A stretch of 64,000 nt of DNA from Polyangiaceae bacterium (GCA_016715885.1 JADJXL010000010.1:76032-140031), one strand, 5' to 3'; positions 36,376 through 45,797 are shown, counted from the stretch's first letter. Notes: generated by a model from the letters alone, not told the origin. Numbers and translations are program-made.

Positions 36376-39300
36376 TCAAAAACTCGTCGTTGGCCAAAGG
36401 TACACGAGGCCCACGGGCGATAGGCGTTTCAGGCTGACGTGATACAGGGCTTCGAGCTGGGCGGGTTCGTCGCGAATTTCATCGTCGATGCGCGCGAGGC
36501 GTTTTTGCATTTCCTTGCGCTCGTTCTGCAATTGATTCTTTTGCGGCTCGAGCGCCTGGTCCTGGGTGTTGAAGAGGGGCAATTCGAGCTGCTGGTGGAG
36601 CTGCGCTCGAATTTCCGTGCGTTGCGCCTTGAGGATTTCACGCAAATCGTCGGCTTCTTTGGCGCCTCGACGAGCGAGCTGTTGCGACGCCTCGTGCGCG
36701 CGTCCGTCGGCTTCGTCCCGCACGTGCTTGAAGAGCGTGGCAAAGTCGCTCGGAGCGGTCTTGACCAAACGACGGCGCAAAACGTCGGGCACCGGAGGGA
36801 GATCGGCGACGCGGGTGAGCAAGTTTTCCAGGTCCGCCAATGCAATGCGATCGCTTTCGGCCGATAGGGGTGTCAAATGATCACCTTCGCCACTTTCGCG
36901 AAAATGGGCGGATACGGCGATCATTTCGTCGTGCAATCGGGCCGCACCGGGGCCGAAGAGGGAAAGACGGCCGAGCGCCAAGACGCGGGGGACTCCATGG
37001 CGGTCGTCGGGGACGATGGTGACGCGGGAGAGGTCCTGCGAGCCGAAACCTTGGGCCAAGAAGCGGGAGAGAATGCGCTGGACGAAGGGGTGTTCCAAAT
37101 GCAATGGACGCGGTCTTCGCCCATGCGGCCGAGGGCTTTGAAGACGACGGGCTGAGGGGGCTGCTTGCGCCATTCCCATTCGGCTTCGTCGCGGCGGCGG
37201 GGGCGGCGCAAGCTATCGAGGGTGCGATCCCAGCTCGGGGGTAGCGTTGGCAATGCAAAGGCTTGCTGGCCTTCGATGGTTTTTTCGAGGGGCAAGAGGG
37301 GGCCGGCGCCGGCTATTTCGAGGCCGACGTCGATGGCGTCGCGGAGCAATTCTTCGCGAAAATCGAGGACTTTGCGGGAATCTTCCAGAATGCGGCGGGC
37401 CTGATCGAGGTCGCGGGCGAGGGTTTTGGCGTCGCAACGCTGGGTTTCGAGCTCGCGTTTGGTGGTTTCGACGTGCCCCGGGAGCCGCTCGGCTTGGTCG
37501 AGCTCGGCGGCGGTGGTTTTGTCGATGCCGCGGCTGAGTGTGCGTTCGATGCGCTCGATGACGACTTCGCCCAAGGTGCCAAGCTCGGATTGAATGGTTT
37601 CGACTTTGTGGACGAGCTTTTCGAGGACGGCGTCTTCTTCGCGGTCGGGGTAAACGAAGTAATGGCACCGTACGCGAGGGGCGGGCTGGAGGGTGCGGTC
37701 GATGCGGCCATTACGTTGCTCCATGCGGGCGGGGTTCCACGGAATGTCGATGTGGAAGAGGTCGGCGCAATGGTTTTGCAGGTTGAGGCCCTCGCGGGCG
37801 GCGTCGGTGGCGATGAGGATGCGGACGGGGTGTTCTTTGGGGTCGCCGTTGAACGAGCGTTGGATTTCCTCGCGGGCTTCGTCGCCCATGCCGCCATGAA
37901 AAACGGCGATGCGTTCATCGCCGCGACGGGTGTCTTCGAATGCGGCTCCGAGAATCTTTTGCCAATACCGCATGGTATCACCGTATTCGGTGAAAAGAAT
38001 GACGCGACGGTCGTTCCACGTGCCCGGACAGAGCTCGGTACGAAGCCATTGCAGGAGCCAAGCAACTTTGGCATCGGGCCGAAGACGATGCTGGCGGGAG
38101 ACGTCGAGCATTTTTTCGAGCAGCTCGCGGGCACGGCCTTCGGGCGAGGAGATGGCGGTCGAGGCGGACGCTACGTCGGCGGCATCTTCCGCGTCGCGCT
38201 GTTCGTCGTCGACGCCGTGTGCATCTTCGTCTTCGTCGGCGGGGCGTGAAAACGTGCTTTGCTGGGGGGAAGGATTTCCCACGCGGGCGGCGTGCGCTTG
38301 CAAGGTGCGATGAAAGGCTTCGATGCTGGAGAGCAGGCGCTTTTGGAGATTGATGAAGACGAGCTGGCCGCGGCCGCGCTTGGGTTTCACGAGGTCGGTG
38401 TATTCAGCGAGCATGCGGGACAATTCGAGCTCGGGGCTGTCCGTGGGATGCAGGGGGATACGGACGACGTCGCGCGTGGGGAAATCGCTTTTGCCGAGGG
38501 CTTGCAGGTCGCGTTTGAGGCGGCGGACCATGACGGCATTGAGGGATTTCGAGCCGGCGGCGATGGGAACGCCGGGGGTGAAGCGTTGTGGATCGAGCAT
38601 GGCCATGAGGGCGCTGAAGCTATTGGAATGGCCGTTGTGGGGGGTAGCGGAGAGGAACAGACGATTCTCGAAGCGGGGGCCGATTTCGTCGCGCATCATG
38701 TAGGTGATATGCGAATCGACGGCGTACAGACTGGCCGAAGCGGGAGCCGCGGTATGGGCTTCGTCGAGGACGAGGAGGCTTTTTTTCAAACGCGTGCCCA
38801 AATGCACGAGGAGAGGCTCGCGGTATTCCGGGCGGCGCAGGGTTTGATACGATACGATGAAACGATTGTGGGTGCTCCAAGCATTGACGCCGAAGCCGCG
38901 TTCGCGACGGCGGCGAGCGACGAGGTCGCGGTCCATGATTTCGAAGCGTTGGCCAAAGCGTTTTTCCATTTCGCCGCGCCATTGAAGGCATAGCGATGCT
39001 GGGCACACGACGAGGACGAAGGCGACGCGTTGCCGGAGCTGGAGCTCTTGCATGACGAGGCCGGCTTCGATGGTTTTTCCGAGGCCGACGTCATCGGCGA
39101 TGAATAGGTTTGCCCGGGGCAATTCGAGGGCTTTTTTGAGGGGGGTGAGCTGATGGTCGAGCAGCTTGATGCCAGCGCGAAATGGCGATTGAAAACGATC
39201 GGCGCGCGTGGCGGTGACGCTGCTCCATTTGAGAGCATGAAAATACGCGGCAAAGCGACGCGGCGGGTCGACGGATTGCACCGCACCGAGCCCCTCGGCT

Positions 39301-39821
39301 TCGGGAAGGAGGACTTTCGCACCAAGCTCGAGCTCCCACAGGACGGAGAGGCGGACACCTTGGGCGTCGTCGTCGAGGCAAACCAAGTCGACGCGGGTGG
39401 CTTCGTTGGGGGCTTCGGGGGCGAAGACGTCTTCGACGAGGTATTGGCGCTGGCGGACGAGGGTGATGTCGCCGCGAACGGGGGTATCGCGCATGACGAC
39501 ACGTGCGCCGAAGAGACCGGGCGGCGGGGAGCTATCGCGCACGCCGAGGGCTTGGAGGAGGCGCGCAGCGAGCTCTTGACGTGCGCGGCCCGTAGGATCG
39601 AGCTGAAGGGCCTGGCACGCAGCACGAAGCTCGTCGCGAGCCATCCACGAAACGACGGCGCGCATGCGGACCTGCTCGGAGCGGGCGAGCGCTGCGGCAA
39701 GCTCGGCTTTGGTCGCTTTTTGGGGGACGGAGACGCCGAAGGAGCGGGCTAGCTCGATGAGGCGGCCGCGCGAAGGCAAGGATTCGAGGAGTGTGCGAGC
39801 GGTTTCAGAAGGAGCGTGCAT
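36376..39821 (-). CDS. drmD: DISARM SNF2-like helicase DrmD, interrupted by one frameshift
   Basis: About 1148 residues from the ATG at 39821 (M-H-A-P-S-E-T-A-R). The N-terminus has two SAP-like helix pairs (G-R-L-I-E-L-A-R-S-F-G-V; R-D-E-L-R-A-A-C-Q-A-L-Q-L). The SNF2 core shows A-D-D-V-G-L-G-K-T-I-E-A-G, L-V-L-D-E-A-H, L-S-A-T-P-H-N-G and, in the C-terminal lobe, R-V-I-L-F-T-E-Y, A-T-D-A-A-R-E-G-L-N-L-Q and R-N-G-R-I-D-R. Near 37102-37106 the frame shifts by one base (before L-H-L-E-H-P-F-V-Q-R). The remaining 240 or so residues continue in another frame, with the conserved C-terminal F-L-A-Q-G-F and L-G-R-L-S-L-F-G-P-G-A-A segments. DrmD defines class 1 DISARM and is the first gene of the operon. 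Confidence 0.88.
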
Positions 39822-39935
39822 CGTGGTCGTGGGCGGTTGTGGCGGGAGGAACCGTACACCACGCGGGCGCGAGGCGGGAAATTTTTTCGAGGCGTCCACA
39901 CGCAACGGAATCCGAGCACCAACATCAAATTTGTC

Positions 39936-40226
39936 ATGCCGGGACAGATGGAACGCGAAGGCAAGATCATTCCCCCTGCCGAACCGCCCCCGCCTGGGCC
40001 TGCCGAGCCCGTAAAACCGCCCATGCGCGAGCCTGAACAAGGTCCTCCCGTGCGCGACCCGGTGCGCAAGAAGGGCCCCGTGGGCGATCCCGCGCCCGCC
40101 GAGCCACCGCGACGGGATCCACCGCCTGCGCCACCTTCGCCGGGCGAGCCTAGCCCAATCATCGAGGATCCTCTGGCGCCAGGGCAGCCAGAAAAACCCA
40201 TCATTGCAGCATTGTCGACGAAATGA
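39936..40226 (+). CDS. Small proline-rich protein
   Basis: A 96-residue frame from the ATG at 39936 (or 39948). About a third of residues are Pro, with repeated P-P-x-R-D-P/E-P-x-x-x-P-P patterns, few hydrophobic residues and a final I-I-A-A-L-S-T-K. Similar short P/R/D/E-rich proteins occur in many Proteobacteria and are thought to be disordered. It is divergent from drmD (gap about 115 bp) and ends 1 bp before the stop of the convergent next gene. Compositional bias means it could also be a fortuitous frame. Confidence 0.5.
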   Translation: MPGQMEREGKIIPPAEPPPPGPAEPVKPPMREPEQGPPVRDPVRKKGPVGDPAPAEPPRRDPPPAPPSPGEPSPIIEDPLAPGQPEKPIIAALSTK

Positions 40227-40227
40227 C

Positions 40228-40623
40228 TTACTCGACCAATCGCCGCGCGTGCCCGAGCACCCGAGGACCATCCTTCGTCCCCGTCGGCGTCGGCTCCCAG
40301 CCGCGAGCGACACGCGCACCGAGCAATTCGTCCGCAGTAGGTTGGTGATCCCAGACGGCGACCGCCGCCAATCCACCCAGTCACGTCGTATCGTACACGA
40401 GCCACACGCCGCTCGGGTGCTGCATGACGACATCGTGCGTGTATTCATCCTGCACGACGACGTCTTTCACGAGCTGGATGGGATTCATGCCAAGCCCCCA
40501 GCGCACGACATCCTCGAGCGTTTTTTGCGACGCAAACAATGCCTCGATGCTCGATCGCACATCGTCACCGACACGCACCCGCCATTCGACGTCACGGCGT
40601 TCGGGGATCGCACAACTCGACAT
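40228..40623 (-). CDS. Candidate selenoprotein (in-frame TGA at codon 81) or nonsense-interrupted gene
   Basis: From the ATG at 40623, 80 codons read V-R-W-G-L-G-M-N-P-I-Q, then V-V-V-Q-D-E-Y-T-H-D-V-V and W-L-V-Y-D-T-T before TGA (40383-40381). The same frame continues without interruption for 50 codons with clearly protein-like sequence (L-A-A-V-A-V-W-D-H-Q-P-T, then E-L-L-G-A-R-V-A-R-G-W-E-P-T-P-T, V-L-G-H-A-R-R-L-V-E). It ends at TAA 40230-40228, just short of the convergent gene. Seventeen nt after the TGA begins a GGUC loop on a 6-bp stem, as in bacterial SECIS elements. Alternatives are a Cys/Arg/Trp-to-stop mutation, or two separate short genes. The family is not named; I see no thioredoxin-like motif around the TGA. 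Confidence 0.6.
40354..40369 (-). promoter_or_regulatory. SECIS-like hairpin after the in-frame TGA
   Basis: On the minus strand, GGCGGC (40369-40364), loop GGTC (40363-40360), GCCGTC (40359-40354): five Watson-Crick pairs and one G-U. It starts 12 nt after the TGA and the loop starts 18 nt after it. Bacterial SECIS elements have a small apical loop with an early G at roughly this distance; the E. coli fdhF loop also contains GGUC. Confidence 0.5.
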
Positions 40624-40686
40624 AATGAGAAGACCATAGCACGACTCGCCCGCTCGGGTAGCATCGACAACGAGTCGCCACCGTGC

Positions 40687-41052
40687 TCACGTTTCGGGGC
40701 GGCCAATCAGCCGGTGGATCTGAGCAGAAAGCTCCTTCAAGTTGAAGGGCTTTTGCAAAAACGCATCTTCGCCGAGCGAGTCGGCCGCAACGATTTCACG
40801 CGCGGCGCTCATGAGAATCACCGGTATCTTCGACTTACGCGCATCCCCTCGAATGGCTCGCAAAACCTCGCGGCCATCCACGATGGGCATCATCAAGTCG
40901 GTAATGACGAGGTCGACCGTTTCCGCATCGAGAGTCCGCAGTCCTTCACGACCGTCGGCCGCATGGAGAACCCGATACCCCTCGTCGGTCATTGCAATGT
41001 CGATGACCTCGCCAATCGCCATCTCGTCGTCGATGACAAGGATCGTCTTCAT
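40687..41052 (-). CDS. Single-domain response regulator (CheY-like)
   Basis: A 121-residue receiver domain: acidic pair D8-D9 in V-I-D-D-E, phospho-acceptor D52 in V-I-T-D-L-M-M-P, a serine in V-I-L-M-S-A and the lysine in L-Q-K-P-F. No output domain. Its ATG at 41052 overlaps the stop of the KaiC-like gene (ATGA), so the two are co-translated. It probably relays a phosphorylation signal connected to the KaiC-like ATPase; the sensor kinase is not in view. Confidence 0.92.
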   Translation of the reverse strand: MKTILVIDDEMAIGEVIDIAMTDEGYRVLHAADGREGLRTLDAETVDLVITDLMMPIVDGREVLRAIRGDARKSKIPVILMSAAREIVAADSLGEDAFLQKPFNLKELSAQIHRLIGRPET

Positions 41053-42545
41053 GGCTTCCGCCGACTTCGTCCCGAGGAACGGCCCGACACGATCGACGCG
41101 GCGCGTGCTCGACCCGTCAAGACCGCTTCGGCACTGTGAAAAGTTTCGGCCACGTCGATCCCCGTGCGCGAAATCGTGAACTCACGCAAAGCGCTGTCGT
41201 AGCCGCTCTCGCGCATTTTGAGAATGGAAATGAGGCGATGAAGGTGCGCGCGATATTCCACATAGCGCAGCAAAATCAAATTCTCGACCATGGCCGACAT
41301 GCCCGCAATCGGCGCGTCGATGTCCTCTTGAAACAACTCCAGCTCCTCGCTGAACAGCGTGGTCACCCCCAGAAAACGCAGCTCGTTGCATAGTGCGGTA
41401 AAAAATGCCGGCAGCCTCTCCGGAAGCATCGCCGCACGCAAAAAGCCGTCGATGCCGTCAATGAAGACGCGCTCCACCCGTCGCTGCCGCACGATATCCA
41501 AAAGCTGATGAGCCAGCTCGTCCAAGAAGCGCTCGACCGGTGCCTGCCAAACGACATCCAACAAGCCCTCTTGCATCAGCTTGCTGAAATTCAGCCCAAT
41601 CGCATCGGCTTTGGCAATGAGACGCGGTGGTGATTCGTAAAAACCAAAATAAAGACCTCGCTCGCCAGCGGCGCCACCTGTCGCGAGAAAGTTCACACCA
41701 AGAAGCGTTTTTCCAGCACCAGGTGCACCCAAGAGCGCCGTCGTCGAACCGGTATTGACGCCGCCCTCGAGCATCTCATCGAGGCGTGCAATGCCGAATT
41801 GTTTGCGAGTCCGCCGCTCGCCGCTCACGAGATTGGCCTGCGATACCATCGCCTCCAATCGTGGAAATACGACAATCCCGTCGCTCGTGATCCGGAACGT
41901 GTGCCGTCCTTGAATGAAATCACTTCCGCGTAACTTGGTAATCGCGAGCTGACGTATGCTTCTGACGCCCACGAACCGATAGGATACTTCCATGACCGAA
42001 TCAACCATGCCGTGCTCGACGAAGGTCCTGTCTTGCTGGCTATTTGCGAGCAAAAGCAACGTGCAACCCGCCGCGGCGACCAGGGCCGAGAGTTGCTGAA
42101 TGAATTTCTGGAATTCGAGCGTGGAGCCGGTCAGCGCTTCAATGACCGCGATGCCGTCGAGCACGAGCATCGTCGCGCCACGCTCGTGCGTCTCCTTGTG
42201 TATCACGTGAAGAAAGTTCGCCATGCCTTCTTTGATCAAGTGCTGATAACCGCCAATGAAGGAAAGTTGGTCCGGGATGAACTTGTCGTCGAAAAAGCTC
42301 AGCGTACGGAGGTAGTCGAGCATGCGCCCGTGCGTCTCGGTCAATAGCGTAATGTATACCGCCCGCCCGCCTTGGCGGACGTGGTGAAAAACGATCTGGT
42401 TGCCGAGAATGGTCTTGCCAGCTCCCGAAGGGCCGAACACGAGCGTCGACGAACGCTCGAACAGTCCACCGTGCAAAATCGCGTCGAGACCGGGCACACC
42501 CGTAGCAACCCTCGCCGACCTCGGAGCATCCTCTGTTGTCGACAT
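41049..42545 (-). CDS. KaiC-like RecA-family ATPase with two tandem domains
   Basis: A 498-residue protein with two RecA/RAD55-like modules. The first (about 10-245) opens V-A-T-G-V-P-G-L-D-A-I-L-H-G-G-L, with Walker A F-G-P-S-G-A-G-K-T and Walker B M-L-V-L-D-G. The second (about 250-480) opens F-G-I-A-R-L-D-E-M-L-E-G-G-V, with Walker A G-A-P-G-A-G-K-T and R-V-F-I-D-G-I-D. This is the KaiC architecture, but no KaiA/KaiB genes are near. Such non-clock KaiC homologues occur with histidine kinases and receivers in many bacteria and act as ATP-dependent signalling switches. It is translationally coupled to the CheY-like gene downstream. Confidence 0.9.
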   Translation of the reverse strand: MSTTEDAPRSARVATGVPGLDAILHGGLFERSSTLVFGPSGAGKTILGNQIVFHHVRQGGRAVYITLLTETHGRMLDYLRTLSFFDDKFIPDQLSFIGGYQHLIKEGMANFLHVIHKETHERGATMLVLDGIAVIEALTGSTLEFQKFIQQLSALVAAAGCTLLLLANSQQDRTFVEHGMVDSVMEVSYRFVGVRSIRQLAITKLRGSDFIQGRHTFRITSDGIVVFPRLEAMVSQANLVSGERRTRKQFGIARLDEMLEGGVNTGSTTALLGAPGAGKTLLGVNFLATGGAAGERGLYFGFYESPPRLIAKADAIGLNFSKLMQEGLLDVVWQAPVERFLDELAHQLLDIVRQRRVERVFIDGIDGFLRAAMLPERLPAFFTALCNELRFLGVTTLFSEELELFQEDIDAPIAGMSAMVENLILLRYVEYRAHLHRLISILKMRESGYDSALREFTISRTGIDVAETFHSAEAVLTGRARAASIVSGRSSGRSRRKP

Positions 42546-42701
42546 AACTGCTTCCGCTCCCGAGCAAGAGCGTGCAATCCGTAGGCCGCCGGATTACCGC
42601 AACGTCGAGAATGACAACTGCGCCGAATGGCCAAGCACACCAGCCGCGTTTGCTCGTCCGCGTGGGCGACGACGAATGCGCGTGCCGTGACCGTGTCTAT
42701 G

Positions 42702-43619
42702 TCAGCGCCCGAGCCAGGTTTTGGCGCGTATGATGAGGTCGAAGGCTTTGAGGTACGACGCGGTGTCGCTTTGCTCGGATTTGGGCTGGTACGGCCCGGT
42801 CACGTACGGCACGTACATGCTTTGGCGGCGGCTGCGAGCGCCGGTGTATTGGGACGCGGCGACGCGATGCCACGTGCGGCCGTCGTGCACGGTGAGGTCG
42901 CCCGGCCATGTTTCCACCATGACTTCCGCCGGGTCGGGCCGATTGTCGACGAAGTAAAGCTTGCGAAACAAGAAATCGCGCCATCCTTGATTGTGGCTGC
43001 CCGGAATGATGCGTAGGCCGCCGTCTTCCGGGGTAATCCGCTCGAAGTGCAGGCCCACGTTGAGCATCGGGCCGGGGAGCTGTCCATAAAAGGCGTCGCG
43101 CAGGCCGTCGGTGTGCCACGCAAGGCCCGGGCGGAGGCTGCCTTTCGTGCGGATGTATCGGTTGAACACGACGCCATCCTTTTCTTCATGGCCAATGCGA
43201 GCGTCTTTGCCGACGAGCTTCCGGATGGGCTCGAAGCGAGCATCGGTGACGAATTGGCGGACATAGTCGGAATGGACCGACAGAAAACCCGTGCGCTGCA
43301 GATAAGGTTTTCCCTGTTCGTCGCGGCCGAACCAAATGGGAATGCCGTGGACCTTGCGCCGCCCTTCGGCGAGGAACTGCGCCTGCACGCGGTCGACTTC
43401 GGCGACGATGCGTGCGACCTCGTCGGGCGATGCGACCCGGGCAAACACGAGGTAGCCGTTTTTGTCGAGGTAGGCGCGCTGGACGGGTGTGATTTCGGCG
43501 CCGAGGCGGAAGCGGTGGTTCAATGGAAGCGCCGCGGCGACCTTGGCGGCCTCTTCGGGGGAAAGCGCGGCGTGCGGTGTTTCGTGGCTTGGATCGGGCA
43601 ACTCGACGGCGGTGTTCAT
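42702..43619 (-). CDS. Phytanoyl-CoA dioxygenase (PhyH) family oxygenase
   Basis: A 305-residue Fe(II)/2-oxoglutarate-type oxygenase. The facial triad is visible as H-x-D in G-L-A-W-H-T-D-G-L and a distal His in V-H-D-G-R-T-W-H-R-V-A-A-S. The 2-oxoglutarate-binding arginine is probably in the following R-S-R-R-Q-S-M-Y-V. The usual Y-L-D-K-N-G-Y-L-V-F opening of PhyH proteins is present. It likely hydroxylates a small molecule; the substrate is unknown. It is monocistronic, downstream of nothing related. Confidence 0.87.
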   Translation of the reverse strand: MNTAVELPDPSHETPHAALSPEEAAKVAAALPLNHRFRLGAEITPVQRAYLDKNGYLVFARVASPDEVARIVAEVDRVQAQFLAEGRRKVHGIPIWFGRDEQGKPYLQRTGFLSVHSDYVRQFVTDARFEPIRKLVGKDARIGHEEKDGVVFNRYIRTKGSLRPGLAWHTDGLRDAFYGQLPGPMLNVGLHFERITPEDGGLRIIPGSHNQGWRDFLFRKLYFVDNRPDPAEVMVETWPGDLTVHDGRTWHRVAASQYTGARSRRQSMYVPYVTGPYQPKSEQSDTASYLKAFDLIIRAKTWLGR

Positions 43620-43739
43620 GCAAAAGCTCCGGGTAGGGCGAACTAAACCAGATTTTGCATGAATTGCAAGGTGCGGGCGCCGTCCGCCTCGACTTCGCCT
43701 TCGATGGGTCGATGGTCAGCGACAAGACCGCCGCAAGGT

Positions 43740-44259
43740 CTATTTCTTCTGTATGACGCCACACGCAATGCGCGCGCCCGCTGCCCCCGCGGGATCGGTC
43801 GTATAATCGTCCGGTTGTGCATGCACCACGATGGCCGTGCCCTCGTCTGCGAGCAGGCTATTTTTTTCCTTGGTCGAGCATGGCGCCCGGCGCGTACACT
43901 TCGATCTTCATCCGACCGTTTTGCGGAACGACGATATTGGGTAAATCGCCTGCGTGTGGGCCCGCGGGATCGCGAAAGCCGTGCTCGGCGCCGGTCGGAT
44001 TGAAGTGTCCGCCGGCCGCATCGAAATTGGGCGTGCATGCGCCCTTTTCGTGAATGTGGAAACCATGAGGCCCTGGCGGCAAGCCGGATAGCTCACCCGT
44101 AATGAGGACCCCGTTGGGCGTGCTTCGAAGGTCGAGCGTGCCCAGGGTCTTGCCGGATGGATCCACCATTTTGACGACCGCACCGTCGGCGGCGACGGCG
44201 GGTGCGGCAAGTGCAACAGTCGCGAACATCGCAGAAAATACGGAGCACAATCGGGTCAT
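43740..44259 (-). CDS. sodC: Periplasmic Cu-Zn superoxide dismutase, frame broken at a 7-A run
   Basis: From the ATG at 44259 a signal peptide (S-A-M-F-A-T-V-A-L-A-A-P-A-V-A-A) precedes the SodC fold: H-G-F-H-I-H-E-K-G-A-C, G-G-H-F-N-P-T and H-A-G-D-L-P-N. The frame ends at TAG within A-M-L-D-Q-G-K-K. Removing one A from the seven-A run (43861-43867, T7 on the plus strand) restores the expected tail, N-S-L-L-A-D-E-G-T-A-I-V-V-H-A, D-D-Y-T-T-D-P-A-G and R-I-A-C-G-V-I, with the last copper ligand His and the disulfide Cys. It then ends at TAG 43742-43740. Homopolymer sequencing error is likely; otherwise the gene is recently inactivated. Confidence 0.87.
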
Positions 44260-44456
44260 GGTACCTCCCCTCCAATGGCAGGCGCCCTGCGCGCCCCACT
44301 GTCATGTCTGGAGACGTCCCTGGCAACGGCAAGGGGTCGCATGACCGAAGACCTCGGCTGCGCGATCGAACACAAGCGCTCACGTCGACATTCTTTTGGT
44401 AGCCATGGGCATGAATGTTGGATTATGCTCGCGGCTCTTCCCAAGAGGAGCGTTTC

Positions 44457-45197
44457 ATGAGCCAGTCACCGGTCAATTATCATCGCGACGGCGAAGTCGC
44501 CACGATCACGATGGACGACGGCAAGCGTAATGCGCTTTCGCCGCAGATGTTCAAAGCATTGAACGAGGCCATCGATCGCGCCGAGCGAGACGATGCGATG
44601 ATCGTGCTGACGGGTCGGGTCGATGCATTCTCGGCAGGCTTCGACCTCAAGGTGATGCGTTCGGGCGGCCCGGCCGCGGTGGGGATGCTCAACGCAGGGT
44701 TTGCCATGACGGCGCGGCTCTTGTCGTTTCCTCGGCCGGTCATTGCGGCGAGCAGTGGTCACGCGATGGCAATGGGTCTTTTTCTGTTGCTGTGTGCGGA
44801 TTACCGCATCGGCGCTGCTGGCGACTACAAATACGTTGCCAACGAGGTTGCCATTGGATTGCCCATGCCGCGGGTTGCGGTGGAGGTGATGCGATTGCGA
44901 TTGCCGCCGGCGCATTTCCAGCGCGCGGCGACGCTGTCCACGATGTACACGCCCGAAGAAGCCGTCGCAGCAGGAATGCTCGATGAATTGGTGTCACCCG
45001 ACAAACTGCTCGAGCGCGCGTATGAACGGGCCGCGCAATTCGGCGAGCTCGACAGGCACGCGCATCGGGTGACGAAATTGCGTATTCGGGAAGATGCACT
45101 GAAAACGATTCGTCGATCGATACCGCTCGATTTGGGCGATGCGGTCGTCACGGGCGTACGCCGATTCATCGCGGCAAAGAAGACGGGGTCGGCGTAA
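44457..45197 (+). CDS. Enoyl-CoA hydratase/isomerase (crotonase) family protein
   Basis: A 246-residue crotonase-fold protein; the ATG at 44457 follows AGAGGAGCGTTTC. CoA-binding and oxyanion segments are D-A-F-S-A-G-F-D-L-K-V-M and A-S-S-G-H-A-M-A-M-G-L-F. The general-acid/base Glu of classical hydratases (about 20 residues after the second oxyanion loop) is not in its usual E-x-x-L-G-x-x-P context: A-N-E-V-A-I-G-L-P-M-P is present, so the active site resembles enoyl-CoA hydratase-related proteins of fatty-acid or amino-acid catabolism. Exact substrate unknown. The next gene follows after 4 bp, suggesting an operon. Confidence 0.88.
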   Translation: MSQSPVNYHRDGEVATITMDDGKRNALSPQMFKALNEAIDRAERDDAMIVLTGRVDAFSAGFDLKVMRSGGPAAVGMLNAGFAMTARLLSFPRPVIAASSGHAMAMGLFLLLCADYRIGAAGDYKYVANEVAIGLPMPRVAVEVMRLRLPPAHFQRAATLSTMYTPEEAVAAGMLDELVSPDKLLERAYERAAQFGELDRHAHRVTKLRIREDALKTIRRSIPLDLGDAVVTGVRRFIAAKKTGSA

Positions 45198-45201
45198 GAC
45201 C

Positions 45202-45615
45202 ATGTCCGATTTCAGCGATCGATCGTATGCAACAACCGAAGAGCCCGACGTCTTGATCGGGCATTACATCGGCGAAGTCACCGCAGCGGACGTTCAACGT
45301 ATGGCGGTTGTTCAGAAGGAATTTTCCGCCAACCGCACGCACCTTTTTCTGGTCATCGATCTCCATCGAGTGACAAACCTTACGTCGGAGGCGCGGCGCG
45401 CTGCTTCTGCCGAACCGCCGGACCCATCCGTGCCCACGCACGGGACCGCTGTGGTTGGCGCAAGTTTCCATCTTCGCGTAATGATGACGATGTTTTTCCG
45501 CGCGGCAAAGCTCCTTGGACGGGTAAGCGATTTTCCTGTCCGCTTTTTCGACGACATGGCGCCGGCACGCCGCTGGTTCGACGAACGACGTCGAGAATTG
45601 GGCTTGCGCCGGTGA
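45202..45615 (+). CDS. STAS/SpoIIAA-like small protein
   Basis: A 137-residue protein starting 5 bp after the crotonase stop. The fold pattern (V-L-I-G-H-Y-I-G-E-V-T-A-A-D-V-Q-R-M; H-L-F-L-V-I-D-L-H-R-V-T-N-L-T; V-V-G-A-S-F-H-L-R-V-M) matches SpoIIAA-like/STAS-like domains seen in many myxobacterial and planctomycete proteins. The C-terminal A-P-A-R-R-W-F-D-E-R helix is also typical. Probably cytosolic and regulatory; the partner is unknown. Confidence 0.68.
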   Translation: MSDFSDRSYATTEEPDVLIGHYIGEVTAADVQRMAVVQKEFSANRTHLFLVIDLHRVTNLTSEARRAASAEPPDPSVPTHGTAVVGASFHLRVMMTMFFRAAKLLGRVSDFPVRFFDDMAPARRWFDERRRELGLRR

Positions 45616-45797
45616 ATGATGCGGCGAGCGACGCGAATCGCCGTTGGTCAAACGTCATCCGGTAGCGTTACTAGAATCTCTCCACCACGACAATGCCTCT
45701 CCAGCGAGCCAAAAACTTGCCTGCGGCTGTGCACCCTGTTTTCCTCGTTGCGACAAGACGCTCAACTGGCGCTTCCCGAATGGACTCTGACGAGGCA

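Noticed and set aside
37263..38249. Plus-strand frame of 328 codons antisense to drmD
   Set aside because: Repetitive Gly/Phe/Glu-rich shadow of the SNF2 helicase.
39749..40405. Minus-strand 218-codon frame upstream of drmD
   Set aside because: Gly/Arg-rich shadow overlapping the proline-rich gene and the candidate selenoprotein in a different frame.
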